Shown here in pieces: positions 10,281 to 19,874 of a DNA stretch of 64,000 nt (position 1 is the stretch's first letter; the number at the start of each line of letters is the position of its first letter). The position numbers and the translations under genes were made by a program. The stretch is from Actinobacillus genomosp. 1 (GTDB lineage: Bacteria > Pseudomonadota > Gammaproteobacteria > Enterobacterales > Pasteurellaceae), in assembly GCF_029774175.1 (NCBI RefSeq), contig NZ_CP103834.1, positions 630,501 to 694,500 on the forward strand. The letters are read 5' to 3'. The notes beneath the pieces are model-generated. The model was not told the origin of the DNA. It worked only from the letters and a program-made list of their open reading frames with translations, and did no database searches.

Positions 10281-10985
10281 ATGACAGAGCAAATTCAAGA
10301 CGTTATTTCTCAAAAATTGGCAGTGGCAATTGCCAACCCGATTTTCCCGGAGCTAGACAGCCAACTTCGTGCCGGTCGCCATATTAATACGGAACAGCTG
10401 GACGAACACGCTTTTTTAATGGACTTCCAAGCCGAGTTAGAAAGTTTTTACCGCCGTTATCACGTGGAATTAATTCGTGCGCCGGAAGGCTTTTTCTACT
10501 TACGCCCGAAAGCATCAACTTTAATTGCTCGTTCGGCAATGTCGGAAATGGAAATGTTAGTGGGTAAAGTACTTTGCTATCTTTACCTCAGTCCGGAGCG
10601 TTTAGCGCAACAAGGTATTTTTAGCCAAGATGATGTATATGAAGAGCTGATGAATCTCGCTGATGAAAGCAAATTACTCAAGGCGGTGAATCCGCGTTCG
10701 ACCGGTTCTGACTTAGATAAAGCAAAATTAGCCGAGAAAGTTGGTGGTGCGTTACGCCGTTTGGCACGTATCGGTATCATTACTCGTATTGGTGAGCAAA
10801 ACAGCAAGAAATTTGTGATCTCGGAATCGGTGTTCCGTTTCGGTGCGGATGTCCGAGTGGGCGATGATCCGCGAGAAGCGCAATTACGCTTAATTCGTGA
10901 CGGTGAAGCGACAACGCCGGCAATTTTAGCGGAACAAGCGGTCGAATTTTCAGAAAGTGCTGTAGAAGATGAGAGCGAAGAGTAA
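10281..10985 (+). CDS. mukE: MukE, accessory subunit of the MukBEF condensin
   Basis: MukE is a winged-helix (kite) protein that binds MukF and MatP-dependent contacts of MukB. The 234 residues match the family length. It keeps the conserved core around [20 protein letters not shown] and the segment [20 protein letters not shown]. It starts 11 bases after the REPIN-like element with a purine-rich site (ACGAGAG) upstream of the ATG. The next gene, 14 bases downstream, is not mukB but a nuclease-like insert. An uptake sequence at 10934-10942 encodes Gln-Ala-Val near the C-terminus. Confidence 0.96.
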   Translation: MTEQIQDVISQKLAVAIANPIFPELDSQLRAGRHINTEQLDEHAFLMDFQAELESFYRRYHVELIRAPEGFFYLRPKASTLIARSAMSEMEMLVGKVLCYLYLSPERLAQQGIFSQDDVYEELMNLADESKLLKAVNPRSTGSDLDKAKLAEKVGGALRRLARIGIITRIGEQNSKKFVISESVFRFGADVRVGDDPREAQLRLIRDGEATTPAILAEQAVEFSESAVEDESEE

Positions 10986-10999
10986 GTTTAGGTAATTAT

Positions 11000-12070
11000 A
11001 TGACACAGTTTTTAGCTGATAGCGATTATAAGCAATGGCTGGCAGATTTAAAATCTCGTATTAAGCAAAGTCAAATAAAGGCTGCTGTAAGTGTCAATTA
11101 TGAATTGCTTAATCTATATTGGGAACTTGGAAAAGAAATACTTATTCGCCAAGAAAATTATGCTTGGGGAGAGGGATTTCTTAAGGCTCTAAGTCGAGAT
11201 TTAAAGCATTCTTTTCCCGAAATATCAGGTTTTTCAGAGGAAAATCTCAAGAAAATTCGATATTGGTATAAATTTTATACTCAAGATGATTTGTTCTCTT
11301 CTTCTGAGAATAAAACTAATAATGTAATCGGGTTACAAGCTGTAACCCAATTTGAAGCATTGATTAAATCTATCCCTTGGGGTCACAATCAAAGGATTAT
11401 GTATAAGTGTCAGACTGTTCCGCAGGCTTTGTTTTATGTACAGAAAACATTAGAAAATGGTTGGAGCCGTTCGATCTTAGAACATCAAATAGACAGCAAA
11501 CTTTATGAAAGACAAGGGAAGGCAATTAGTAATTTTGAAGTGAGGCTTCCATCGGAACAATCAGACCTAGCTCAACAAACGTTAAAAGATCCTTACAATT
11601 TTGATTTTCTGACACTAAGAGAAAATTATGATGAAAGGGAGTTGGAAAGTCGGTTAGTTGAAAAAATTACACAATTCTTGCTGGAACTTGGTACAGGGTT
11701 TGCTTATATGGGGCGACAGGTTCATATTCAGGTCGGAAAAAGTGATTTTTATATGGACTTGTTGTTTTACCATGTCCGCTTACGCTGTTATGTGGTTGTA
11801 GAGTTGAAAACAGAAAAGTTTAAGCCTGAGTTTGCAGGAAAATTAAATTTTTATGTTACAGCGGTTAATAGACAAATAAAAAGCATACAAGACAATCCTA
11901 CTATTGGTATTCTGATTTGTAAGGATAAAGACGATATTGTTGCGGAATATGCGTTAAGTGATATGTCACAACCAATAGGTATTAGTGAATATCAAATTAC
12001 TCAATGTTTAAGTGAAGAATTTAAAAGTAGCTTACCAACAATTGAAGAAATTGAAAAAGAGTTGGAATAA
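11000..12070 (+). CDS. DUF1016 / YhcG-type PD-(D/E)XK nuclease-like protein inserted in the muk operon
   Basis: The 356 residues have two parts: an N-terminal helical domain (about 1-170, DUF1016_N type, with [16 protein letters not shown] and the PWGHN segment) and a C-terminal PD-(D/E)XK nuclease fold. The nuclease signature is Asp253 ([10 protein letters not shown]) and Glu268-Leu-Lys270 (VVVELK). YhcG-like proteins often accompany restriction-modification genes; their exact role is poorly known. Codons are AT-rich (AAA, TAT, ATT, TTA) and unlike the flanking muk genes, suggesting transfer. It lies 14 bases after mukE and 5 before mukB, same strand, so it is probably co-transcribed with both. 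Confidence 0.85.
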   Translation: MTQFLADSDYKQWLADLKSRIKQSQIKAAVSVNYELLNLYWELGKEILIRQENYAWGEGFLKALSRDLKHSFPEISGFSEENLKKIRYWYKFYTQDDLFSSSENKTNNVIGLQAVTQFEALIKSIPWGHNQRIMYKCQTVPQALFYVQKTLENGWSRSILEHQIDSKLYERQGKAISNFEVRLPSEQSDLAQQTLKDPYNFDFLTLRENYDERELESRLVEKITQFLLELGTGFAYMGRQVHIQVGKSDFYMDLLFYHVRLRCYVVVELKTEKFKPEFAGKLNFYVTAVNRQIKSIQDNPTIGILICKDKDDIVAEYALSDMSQPIGISEYQITQCLSEEFKSSLPTIEEIEKELE

Positions 12071-12075
12071 ATAAA

Positions 12076-15000
12076 ATGACAGATACAAACGAATTATTTG
12101 AAGATCAAACCACTGCGTTGCAAAATTCTGCACCAATCGCACCGCTTGCCAATCCTCAACATACAGTGAGCCGTGGTAAATTCCGTTCGCTTACGTTAAT
12201 TAACTGGAACGGTTTTTTTGCACGTACCTTCGATTTAGACGAGTTGGTGACCACGCTTTCGGGCGGTAATGGTGCGGGTAAATCCACCACAATGGCGGGT
12301 TTTGTGACCGCTTTGATCCCCGATCTTACCCTATTAAACTTCCGTAATACGACAGAAGCCGGTTCAACCTCGAGCTCTCGTGATAAAGGTTTATACGGGA
12401 AATTAAAAGCCGGTGTGTGTTATGCGGTATTAGAGTCGTTGAACTCTCGTGGACAACGTGTAATTACCGGTGTGCGGTTACAACAAGTGGCGGGGCGTGA
12501 CAAAAAAGTGGATATTCGCTCGTTCTCGTTACAAAACGTGCCGATGAGTGATTCAATCATTAGTATACTGACTGAACAAGTTGGCGAAAAAGCACGTGTA
12601 TTGCCGTTAGCGGATTTAAAAGACAAATTTGATGGTTCGGAAGTGCTATTCAAGCAATATCACTCGATTACCGATTATCACAGCTTTATGTTCGATTTAG
12701 GCGTGATTCCTAAACGTTTACGCTCCTCGGCGGATCGCAGCAAATTCTATAAATTAATCGAAGCGTCGCTTTACGGTGGTATTTCAAGCGTGATTACCAA
12801 ATCGTTACGTGACTATTTATTACCGGAAAACACCGGCGTTCGCCAAGCGTTCCAAGATATGGAATCGGCATTACGTGAAAATCGTATGACGTTAGAAGCG
12901 ATTAAGGTTACGCAATCTGATCGTGATATGTTTAAACACTTGATCACCGAATCGACTAACTACGTTTCTGCCGACTATATGCGCAATGCAAATGAGCGCC
13001 GTGGTAACGTACAAATTGCGTTAGAGCAACGCCGTGCGTGGTATGAATCAAAATCGAAACTTGAATTGGAACAGCAACGTTTAATCGAATTTAGCCGTGA
13101 AGTAGCGGATATTTCAGAAAACGAAAGTGGCTTAGAAGCGGAATACAATTCAGCGAACGATCACTTAAATTTAGTGATGAATGCGCTTCGTCACCAAGAA
13201 AAAATCGAACGTTATCAAGATGAAGTCGCGGAACTCAATGAAAAGTTAGAAGAGCAACAAATTGCGTTGGAAGAAGTTTCCGAACAAGTGGAAACTGCGC
13301 AAGTAAGAGCGGATGATGCTGATGAGCAAGTGGAAGAATTACGCTCACAGATGGCGGATTATCAGCAAGCGTTGGATGCGCAGCAAACACGTGCATTGCA
13401 ATATCAACAAGCGATTGCCGCATTAGAAAAAGCGAAACAACTTTGTGGCTTACCACATTTAGATCTCCATAATGTGGAAGATTATCATGCCGAGTTTGCC
13501 GCACAAGCGGACGATTTAACCGATCAAGTTTTCGAACTGGAACAACGTTTATCCGTTTCGGATATGGCGAAAACGCAGTTTGAAAAAGCTTATGAATTAG
13601 TTTGCAAAATTTCCGGTGGAATTGACCGCTCTGAAGCGTGGAATGAAGCGAGAAGTTTGCTGACAGCGTTTACCGATCAAAAAATGCAGGCAACACAAGC
13701 GGTCGCTTTACGCCAAAAACTTGCAGATTTAGAACAACGGTTACATCAACAACAAAATGCGGAACGCCTATTAGCTGAATTTAACCAAAAAGCACAAACG
13801 CAATTTGAAACCGCGGAAGAATTAGAGAGCTATTTCGAACAGCAACAGGTACGTCTTGAAGATGTGGAAGCGGAATTAGCGGAATTTGTTGAAGTGCGTT
13901 CGACGCAGCGTCAGCAACGTGAACAGCTTAATCAGCAATATAATCAACTGGCGAAAACCGCACCGGCATGGCATACGGCACAATCCGCATTAGCACGTTT
14001 AGAAGAGCAATGTGGTGAAAAATTTGAAGCCAGCCAATCGGTAATGCAGTTTATGCAAAATATGCTGACCAAAGAGCGTGAAGCCACTTTAGCACGTGAT
14101 GAATTAGCACGCCGAGAAGCTGCGTTAGACGCACAGATTACTCGTTTAAGTCAGCCGGACGGTTCGGACGATGTTCGCTTAAATCAATTGGCGGAACGTT
14201 TTGGCGGCGTATTACTTTCTGAATTATATGATGATGTATCGATTGATGATGCACCGTATTTCTCAGCACTTTACGGTGAAGCTCGTCATGCAATTGTGGT
14301 ACGTGATTTAGAAAGCGTTAAAGCACAATTAGAAAAATTAGACGATTGCCCGACCGATCTTTATTTGATCGAAGGTGACCCGTCAGCATTTGATGATGCG
14401 GTATTTACTGCAGAAGAATTGGCCGAAGGTGTGGTGGTCAAAGTATCTGATCGCCAATGGCGTTATTCTAAGTTCCCAGAAGTGCCGTTATTTGGACGTG
14501 CAGCACGTGAGAAACATTTAGAAACGTTAAAAGCCGAGCGTGATGAAGTGAGCGAACAACATGCGGAACGTGCCTTTGACGTGCAAAAATGTCAGCGTTT
14601 ACATCAGCATTTAAGCCAATTTGTCGGTACGCATTTAAGTTTAGCCTTCCAGCCGAATCCGGAAGAGCAAATGCAAGAAATTGCGGTGGAACGTACTGAA
14701 ATCGAACGTGAACTTAACCAAGCAGCAGGCAACGAACAGCAATTGCGTACTCAATTAGATTCAGCAAAAGCGAAATTGCAAATGTTGAATAAAATTCTAC
14801 CGCTTGTTAGCTTGTTAGAAGACGAAACCTTAGCGGATCGTGCGGAAGAATGTCGTGCACAGTTAGATGAAGCGGAAGAAGATGAACAGTTTGTTCGCCA
14901 ATTCGGTAATTACTTAACTCAATTAGAACCGATTGCTGCGAGCTTGAAGAGCGATCCGGCGAAGTTTGAGCAGTTGGAGCAAGATTACCAACAAGCTAAA

Positions 15001-16563
15001 GCGGAGCAAAAACAAGTTCAACAAAAAGTTTTTGCACTGTCTGATGTGATTCAACGTCGTGTGCATTTTAGCTATGAAGAAGCGATCGGTTCGGAAGGAT
15101 CTGCATTAACCGAACAATTACGAGCTCGTTTAGAGAGCGCACAACGTGAACGTGAGCAAGCTCGTGATCAATTACGTCAAGCACAAGCGCAATTTACTCA
15201 ATACAACCAAGTTTTAACCGGTTTACGCAGTTCGTGTGATGCGAAAACACAGATGTTGCAAGAGCTGATTCGTGAAATTGATGACTTAGGCGTACGTGGT
15301 GATATCGGTGCGGAAGAGCGTGCAAGAGCCCGCCGTGACGAATTACAACAACGTTTAAGTCAACAACGTTCTCGTAAAGGTTATCTAGATAAACAATTAG
15401 GTACGATTGAAGCGGAAATTGATAATTTAACTCGTACGCTACGTAAAGCGGAACGTGATTACCACACACAACGTGAGTTAGTGGTGCAAGCGAAAGTCAG
15501 CTGGTGTTTGGTACTTAAACTTTCACGTAATAGCGATGTAGAAAAACGCTTAAATCGCCGTGAATTAGCCTATCAATCGGCGGAAGAATTACGTTCGATT
15601 TCCGATAAAGCGTTAGGTGCTTTACGTACCGCTGTGGCGGATAACGAATATCTCCGTGACAGCCTACGAGCTTCGGAAGATAGCCGTAAGCCGGAAAATA
15701 AAGTGGCGTTCTTTATTGCGGTTTATCAGCACTTACGTGAGCGTATTCGTCAGGATATTATCAAAACCGATGATCCGATTGATGCGATTGAACAAATGGA
15801 AATCGAGTTATCTCGTTTAACTAACGAATTAACCAGCCGTGAGAAAAAATTAGCAATCAGTGCGGAATCTGTGGCAAATATCTTGCGTAAAACGATTCAA
15901 CGTGAGCAAAACCGTATCTTACAGCTTAACCAAGGGCTACAAAATATTGCCTTCGGTCAGGTGAAAGGCGTTCGCTTAGTAGTGAATATTCGTGATACGC
16001 ACGCAATCCTACTTAACGCATTGAGCAATGGCAGAGAAGAGCATAAAGATTTATTCGACAGCCAAAAACTCAGCTTCTCAGAAGCGTTGGCAATGTTGTA
16101 TAAACGTGTGAATCCGCATATTGAAATGGGACAACGTACGCCACAAACGATCGGTGAAGAGTTATTGGATTACCGTAACTATTTAGATCTTGAAGTGGAA
16201 ACCTTCCGTGGCGCAGACGGTTGGATGCGTGCGGAAAGTAGTGCGCTTTCAACCGGTGAAGCGATCGGTACCGGTATGTCCATCCTGTTAATGGTGGTAC
16301 AAAGCTGGGAAGAAGAGTCTCGCCGTATGCGTGCGAAAGATATTTTACCGAGCCGCTTATTATTCCTTGATGAAGCGGCACGTTTGGATGCAACTTCAAT
16401 CAATACTTTGTTTGAATTGTGCGAACGTTTAGATATGCAGTTATTGATTGCCGCACCGGAAAATATCAGCCCGGAACGTGGTACGACTTATAAATTGGTG
16501 CGTAAAATCACCAATAACCAAGAGTATGTACACGTGGTCGGATTGAAAGGGTTTGGAGTTTAA
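12076..16563 (+). CDS. mukB: MukB, SMC-like ATPase of the chromosome condensin
   Basis: The SMC subunit whose ATP-driven head engagement drives DNA loop formation. The 1495 residues compare with 1486 in E. coli. The Walker A motif is GGNGAGKST (63-71); the ABC signature is [11 protein letters not shown] and the Walker B is [12 protein letters not shown], both near the C-terminus. Long Gln/Glu-rich coiled coils flank a hinge region around the middle. The N-terminus carries about 30 extra residues ahead of the conserved [18 protein letters not shown]. The intergenic distances on both sides are only 5 bases, to a nuclease gene upstream and an ATPase gene downstream. Confidence 0.97.
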   Translation: MTDTNELFEDQTTALQNSAPIAPLANPQHTVSRGKFRSLTLINWNGFFARTFDLDELVTTLSGGNGAGKSTTMAGFVTALIPDLTLLNFRNTTEAGSTSSSRDKGLYGKLKAGVCYAVLESLNSRGQRVITGVRLQQVAGRDKKVDIRSFSLQNVPMSDSIISILTEQVGEKARVLPLADLKDKFDGSEVLFKQYHSITDYHSFMFDLGVIPKRLRSSADRSKFYKLIEASLYGGISSVITKSLRDYLLPENTGVRQAFQDMESALRENRMTLEAIKVTQSDRDMFKHLITESTNYVSADYMRNANERRGNVQIALEQRRAWYESKSKLELEQQRLIEFSREVADISENESGLEAEYNSANDHLNLVMNALRHQEKIERYQDEVAELNEKLEEQQIALEEVSEQVETAQVRADDADEQVEELRSQMADYQQALDAQQTRALQYQQAIAALEKAKQLCGLPHLDLHNVEDYHAEFAAQADDLTDQVFELEQRLSVSDMAKTQFEKAYELVCKISGGIDRSEAWNEARSLLTAFTDQKMQATQAVALRQKLADLEQRLHQQQNAERLLAEFNQKAQTQFETAEELESYFEQQQVRLEDVEAELAEFVEVRSTQRQQREQLNQQYNQLAKTAPAWHTAQSALARLEEQCGEKFEASQSVMQFMQNMLTKEREATLARDELARREAALDAQITRLSQPDGSDDVRLNQLAERFGGVLLSELYDDVSIDDAPYFSALYGEARHAIVVRDLESVKAQLEKLDDCPTDLYLIEGDPSAFDDAVFTAEELAEGVVVKVSDRQWRYSKFPEVPLFGRAAREKHLETLKAERDEVSEQHAERAFDVQKCQRLHQHLSQFVGTHLSLAFQPNPEEQMQEIAVERTEIERELNQAAGNEQQLRTQLDSAKAKLQMLNKILPLVSLLEDETLADRAEECRAQLDEAEEDEQFVRQFGNYLTQLEPIAASLKSDPAKFEQLEQDYQQAKAEQKQVQQKVFALSDVIQRRVHFSYEEAIGSEGSALTEQLRARLESAQREREQARDQLRQAQAQFTQYNQVLTGLRSSCDAKTQMLQELIREIDDLGVRGDIGAEERARARRDELQQRLSQQRSRKGYLDKQLGTIEAEIDNLTRTLRKAERDYHTQRELVVQAKVSWCLVLKLSRNSDVEKRLNRRELAYQSAEELRSISDKALGALRTAVADNEYLRDSLRASEDSRKPENKVAFFIAVYQHLRERIRQDIIKTDDPIDAIEQMEIELSRLTNELTSREKKLAISAESVANILRKTIQREQNRILQLNQGLQNIAFGQVKGVRLVVNIRDTHAILLNALSNGREEHKDLFDSQKLSFSEALAMLYKRVNPHIEMGQRTPQTIGEELLDYRNYLDLEVETFRGADGWMRAESSALSTGEAIGTGMSILLMVVQSWEEESRRMRAKDILPSRLLFLDEAARLDATSINTLFELCERLDMQLLIAAPENISPERGTTYKLVRKITNNQEYVHVVGLKGFGV

Positions 16564-16568
16564 GTTGT

Positions 16569-17759
16569 ATGAAAATCCAAGAGCTTATCTTAAATGATGT
16601 CGGCGGAATAAAATCCGCCAAAATTAAATTTAATGAAGAAATGAATATTATTTGTGGACCTAATGGAATAGGAAAGACAACTATTTTAAATTCATTAACT
16701 CATGCATTTATTTCTCATTATAATTATTCAAAATTAAAGAAAAGAGTAAATGCTACAGAACATGGATGCTTTAAAATAGTCATAAACAATAATGAAGAAA
16801 TAATATCAAAAGAATTTCAAATTGATTCCTATGATCCAGCAAGAGTTCTATGTGGTAAGTATGATGATTCAGACTTAAGAAAAAAATGTATATTTATTGG
16901 CGTATCTAGAATTTTTGATTATAAAGCATTAGATGCTTTAAAAAAGGATGATAGACCTGGAGAGAGCTGTTTGAGTCAAAATATCGCAAATGGAATTCCT
17001 TTAAATAATATGAAGGATTGGTTTGCTAATCGTTGTTTATTAGTTGGAACACCCGATGCTTTAACTGAAAATAATAAGAAAAATTTAGAAATTGCGAAAA
17101 ATAGTTTTTCAATTTTTAATCCTGATTACTCTTATGCAAGAGCTGATGGTAAAACATTTGATATTTTTGTAAAAACTCCAAATGGTGAAATTTGGTATGA
17201 GTATTTATCATCAGGGTTTAAATCTTGTTTGAGTATTGTATTCGGTATTATTAAAGAAATAGAAACCAGAATGGAAGATGCCCAGTGTTTAGTTAGTGAA
17301 TTTGATGGGGTGGTTCTTATTGATGAATTGGAACTTCATCTTCATCCTGAATGGCAATCAAAAATTGAAATTGCTTTGCAAGAGATTTTTCCTCAAGTAC
17401 AGTTTATTGTGACTACACATAGTCCTCATATTGTCCAAAGTGCAAAAGGAGATCAAATTATTGCCCTAGCTGCTGATGATGAGGGCATTACTTATGTACG
17501 AGAATTGCCTAATTCAAAATATGGCTATTTAGGTTGGACACTTGATGAAGTGCTACAAGATGTTATGGGTATGAAATCTACACAAAGTGAATTTCTAACA
17601 GAGATCTTATCAAAATTTAATGCGGCAATTGATTCTGAACAGCTAGATGATGCTAAAGAAAACTTTGAAATTCTAAATAAAATGCTTCATCCGAAAAATC
17701 CATTAAGAAAAATGGTTAATATTGATTATAAATCAATAGGTGGTGTAATTAATGATTAA
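16569..17759 (+). CDS. ptuA: PtuA-like ATPase of a Septu-type anti-phage system
   Basis: An ABC/SMC-like AAA ATPase of 396 residues. Motifs in order: Walker A GPNGIGKT (30-37), a signature-like SSGFKS (214-219), Walker B VVLIDELELHLHP (248-260), and a switch His in TTHSPHIVQ (about 284). No TOPRIM or other nuclease domain is seen, which argues against a plain OLD nuclease. The next gene encodes an HNH protein and overlaps it by 8 bases, the pairing that defines Septu (PtuA-PtuB), a phage-defence system also used as the effector of some retrons. It starts 5 bases after mukB. Base use is far more AT-rich than mukB. Confidence 0.8.
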   Translation: MKIQELILNDVGGIKSAKIKFNEEMNIICGPNGIGKTTILNSLTHAFISHYNYSKLKKRVNATEHGCFKIVINNNEEIISKEFQIDSYDPARVLCGKYDDSDLRKKCIFIGVSRIFDYKALDALKKDDRPGESCLSQNIANGIPLNNMKDWFANRCLLVGTPDALTENNKKNLEIAKNSFSIFNPDYSYARADGKTFDIFVKTPNGEIWYEYLSSGFKSCLSIVFGIIKEIETRMEDAQCLVSEFDGVVLIDELELHLHPEWQSKIEIALQEIFPQVQFIVTTHSPHIVQSAKGDQIIALAADDEGITYVRELPNSKYGYLGWTLDEVLQDVMGMKSTQSEFLTEILSKFNAAIDSEQLDDAKENFEILNKMLHPKNPLRKMVNIDYKSIGGVIND

Positions 17760-18492
17760 GTTGCAGCGATGTGAAGCACCAGTTTATTTAACGCCAGAAA
17801 AAGTAAAAGAGCTAACAGCTAAGTTTAAATCAGATAAGTCAAATGTATGGAATCATGTAGAGATTAAAACGAGCCTACTTTCCTTTTCTCACAATAAATG
17901 TGCTTATTGTGAAGCAAAACTTGGCGAACAAAGTTCTTATATGGAAGTAGAACATTTTAAGGATAAAAAAGATTATCCTGATGATGTCGTTAATTGGACT
18001 AACTTATTACCTTCTTGTAAACATTGTAATGGCTCGAAATCTGATCATGATGTGGTTTCTGAACCTATTATGAACCCCTGTGATATGTTGCCACAAGACC
18101 ATATTTATTTACACAATTATCGAATCCTACCTAAAACTGAAATTGGAAAAATGACAATTTCAGTTTTAGACTTGAATAATAGTGAACATTTAGTTCTTCC
18201 TAGATGTAGAGTTGGTAATGGGTTAATAAATCGATTAGAAGGCGTACTATCATCACTAGATGATTATATTATCTCTAATCAAGAATCTAAAAAACGGGCA
18301 GTATTAAGAACACTCAAAGCTATCTTGGAAGAGTGTCAGGAAAATGCCTTATATTCAGCAGTTTCTGCTACGATCGTTCATGGAAGTTCGGAATATTGTG
18401 AAATTTTTTCAAAAATGCGAGAAAGAAATCTTTGGGATGAAGATTTTGAAAATCTACATAATTCTTCAAAAATGCTGTGCTTATGTCATTAA
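17752..18492 (+). CDS. ptuB: PtuB-like HNH endonuclease of a Septu-type system
   Basis: The 246 residues carry an HNH/zinc fold: Cys50-x2-Cys53 (HNKCAYCEAKLG), the catalytic pair Glu67-His68 (MEVEHFKDK), Asn84, and Cys89-x2-Cys92 (LLPSCKHCNGSKSD). This matches the TIGR02646-like family that includes PtuB. The gene overlaps ptuA by 8 bases, so translation is probably coupled. By analogy with Septu, the ATPase would hold the nuclease in check until phage infection; the trigger is unknown. No reverse transcriptase or msr/msd region is present, so this is Septu-like rather than a complete retron. Confidence 0.82.
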   Translation: MIKLQRCEAPVYLTPEKVKELTAKFKSDKSNVWNHVEIKTSLLSFSHNKCAYCEAKLGEQSSYMEVEHFKDKKDYPDDVVNWTNLLPSCKHCNGSKSDHDVVSEPIMNPCDMLPQDHIYLHNYRILPKTEIGKMTISVLDLNNSEHLVLPRCRVGNGLINRLEGVLSSLDDYIISNQESKKRAVLRTLKAILEECQENALYSAVSATIVHGSSEYCEIFSKMRERNLWDEDFENLHNSSKMLCLCH

Positions 18493-18506
18493 TAAAATGG
18501 AAATAA

Positions 18507-18593
18507 TTGGTTTATATCGGTCAGAATCGGCATGTGATAGCCAAAATTTTTGCAGATTATCCTGATGATGCCATCAGAGATAAAATGTACTAA
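18507..18593 (+). pseudogene. Possible gene remnant after ptuB
   Basis: A 28-codon open stretch ends at a TAA and reads as protein-like sequence (IGQNRHVIAKIFADYP then DDAIRDKMY), with a stop just upstream and no start site. It resembles the end of a lost gene. The parent family was not recognised. Chance cannot be excluded. Confidence 0.25.
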
Positions 18594-18616
18594 TGTGTCT
18601 AACTGGGCAGATCAGC

Positions 18617-18647
18617 AAGTGGTCAGAAATGCAAAATCTGACCGCTT
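18617..18647 (+). terminator. Uptake-sequence dyad between ptuB and sotB
   Basis: Eleven-base arms AAGTGGTCAGA/TCTGACCGCTT (one mismatch) with a 9-base loop, followed by AATTTTTT. Likely the terminator of the muk-ptu transcript. Confidence 0.65.
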
Positions 18648-18666
18648 AATTTTTTAGGAAGATAAA

Positions 18667-19842
18667 ATGATAACCAGAAAAGAGCATCGCAAACTTTCGT
18701 TTTTGCGAGTGTTTGCATTTTCGTTATCCGCATTTATTTTTAATACCACGGAATTCATTCCGGTTGCGTTACTCTCGGATATTGCGGAGAGTTTTGAGAT
18801 GGAAACGGCAACAACCGGCTTAATGATTACCGCCTATGCGTGGGTGGTGTTTCTCGCTTCGTTACCTTTTATGCTGCTTACCGCAAAAGTAGAACGAAAG
18901 CGTTTGTTGCTCGTGTTGTTTACCGTATTTATTATCGGTCATGTTATTTCTTATTTTGCAACCAATTTTACTGTTTTACTAGTTTCTCGGATGGGAATTG
19001 CATTAACACATGCTATTTTCTGGTCCATAACCGCTTCATTGGTAATTCGTGTTGCGCCTAAAGATAAAAAGCAGCAAGCATTGGGGTTATTAGCGTTAGG
19101 TAGCTCATTAGCGATGATTCTTGGTCTGCCGTTAGGGCGAATGATCGGGCAAGCGTTCGGCTGGCGTGAAACGTTTGCCCTGATTGGCATTATTGCGTTG
19201 GGTATTATGCTGATTATGTGGAAATTATTACCGCATTTACCAAGTAAAAATTCGGGTTCATTAGCCAGCTTGCCGATTTTAATTAAGCGTCCGATGTTAA
19301 TCGGTATCTATTTGCTCACGGTGGTCGTGATCTCCGGGCATTTTACCGGCTATAGTTATATTGAACCGTTTATGGTGAAGATCAGCCAAATGAGCGAGCA
19401 AACCGGCACGGCAATTTTATTAGTATTCGGCTTAGCGGGAGTGGCGGCAAGTTTCTTATTCGGGCGATTATATCCGAAAGCGCCGAAGAAATTTATTATC
19501 GTAAATATGGCTCTCATTATGCTAATGCAGCTGTGTTTATTACCATTGAGCGATCATATTGCGGCAATGTTCGGCATTGTGTTTATTTGGGGGATTGGCA
19601 TCACCGCCATGAGTATCGCATTGCAAATGCAAGTGTTGGATCTCGCACCGGATGCAACCGATGTGGCAACAGCAATTTATTCAGGTATTTATAATGTCGG
19701 GATTGGTGGCGGCGCATTAATCGGTAGTCAAGTGATTCAGCATATCGGCTTGCCTTATATCGGATTGATTGGCGGTGGATTAGCGGCGATTGCGATCTTG
19801 TGGTTTTTATTTATTTCGTTACGCTATCGAGTTATAAAATAA
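18667..19842 (+). CDS. sotB: SotB-like sugar efflux transporter (MFS)
   Basis: A 12-helix major facilitator of the DHA1 group, in the inner membrane. The N-terminal region (FIFNTTEFIPVALLSDIA), the helix-4 to 5 stretch (HAIFWSITASLVIR) and the C-terminal LAPDATDVATAIYSGI motif match E. coli SotB (YdeA), which exports arabinose and related sugars and IPTG. The 391 residues are full length. The ATG has an AGGAAG ribosome site. The substrate here is inferred from the family. It stands alone, converging on pbgA. Confidence 0.85.
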   Translation: MITRKEHRKLSFLRVFAFSLSAFIFNTTEFIPVALLSDIAESFEMETATTGLMITAYAWVVFLASLPFMLLTAKVERKRLLLVLFTVFIIGHVISYFATNFTVLLVSRMGIALTHAIFWSITASLVIRVAPKDKKQQALGLLALGSSLAMILGLPLGRMIGQAFGWRETFALIGIIALGIMLIMWKLLPHLPSKNSGSLASLPILIKRPMLIGIYLLTVVVISGHFTGYSYIEPFMVKISQMSEQTGTAILLVFGLAGVAASFLFGRLYPKAPKKFIIVNMALIMLMQLCLLPLSDHIAAMFGIVFIWGIGITAMSIALQMQVLDLAPDATDVATAIYSGIYNVGIGGGALIGSQVIQHIGLPYIGLIGGGLAAIAILWFLFISLRYRVIK

Positions 19843-19866
19843 AAATGGGCTTTTAAGCCCATTTTT
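19841..19866. terminator. Bidirectional terminator between sotB and pbgA
   Basis: A perfect 12-bp stem (AAAAATGGGCTT and complement) around TT, with T-runs on both strands, lies between two convergent genes. Confidence 0.85.
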
Positions 19867-19874
19867 AGTTGCAA

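Noticed and set aside
11000..16563. Wadjet (JetABCD) or MksBEFG identity for the muk locus
   Set aside because: MukF, MukE and MukB are the housekeeping type in sequence and length; the nuclease is DUF1016, not the JetD/MksG family. Only the analogy is kept as a hypothesis.
16569..18492. Retron or OLD-family nuclease instead of Septu
   Set aside because: No reverse transcriptase or structured msr-msd region is present, and the ATPase has no TOPRIM domain.
18344..18565. Open frame of 73 codons overlapping the end of ptuB
   Set aside because: It is a +1 shadow of ptuB that runs past its stop; no ribosome site and no recognisable domain.
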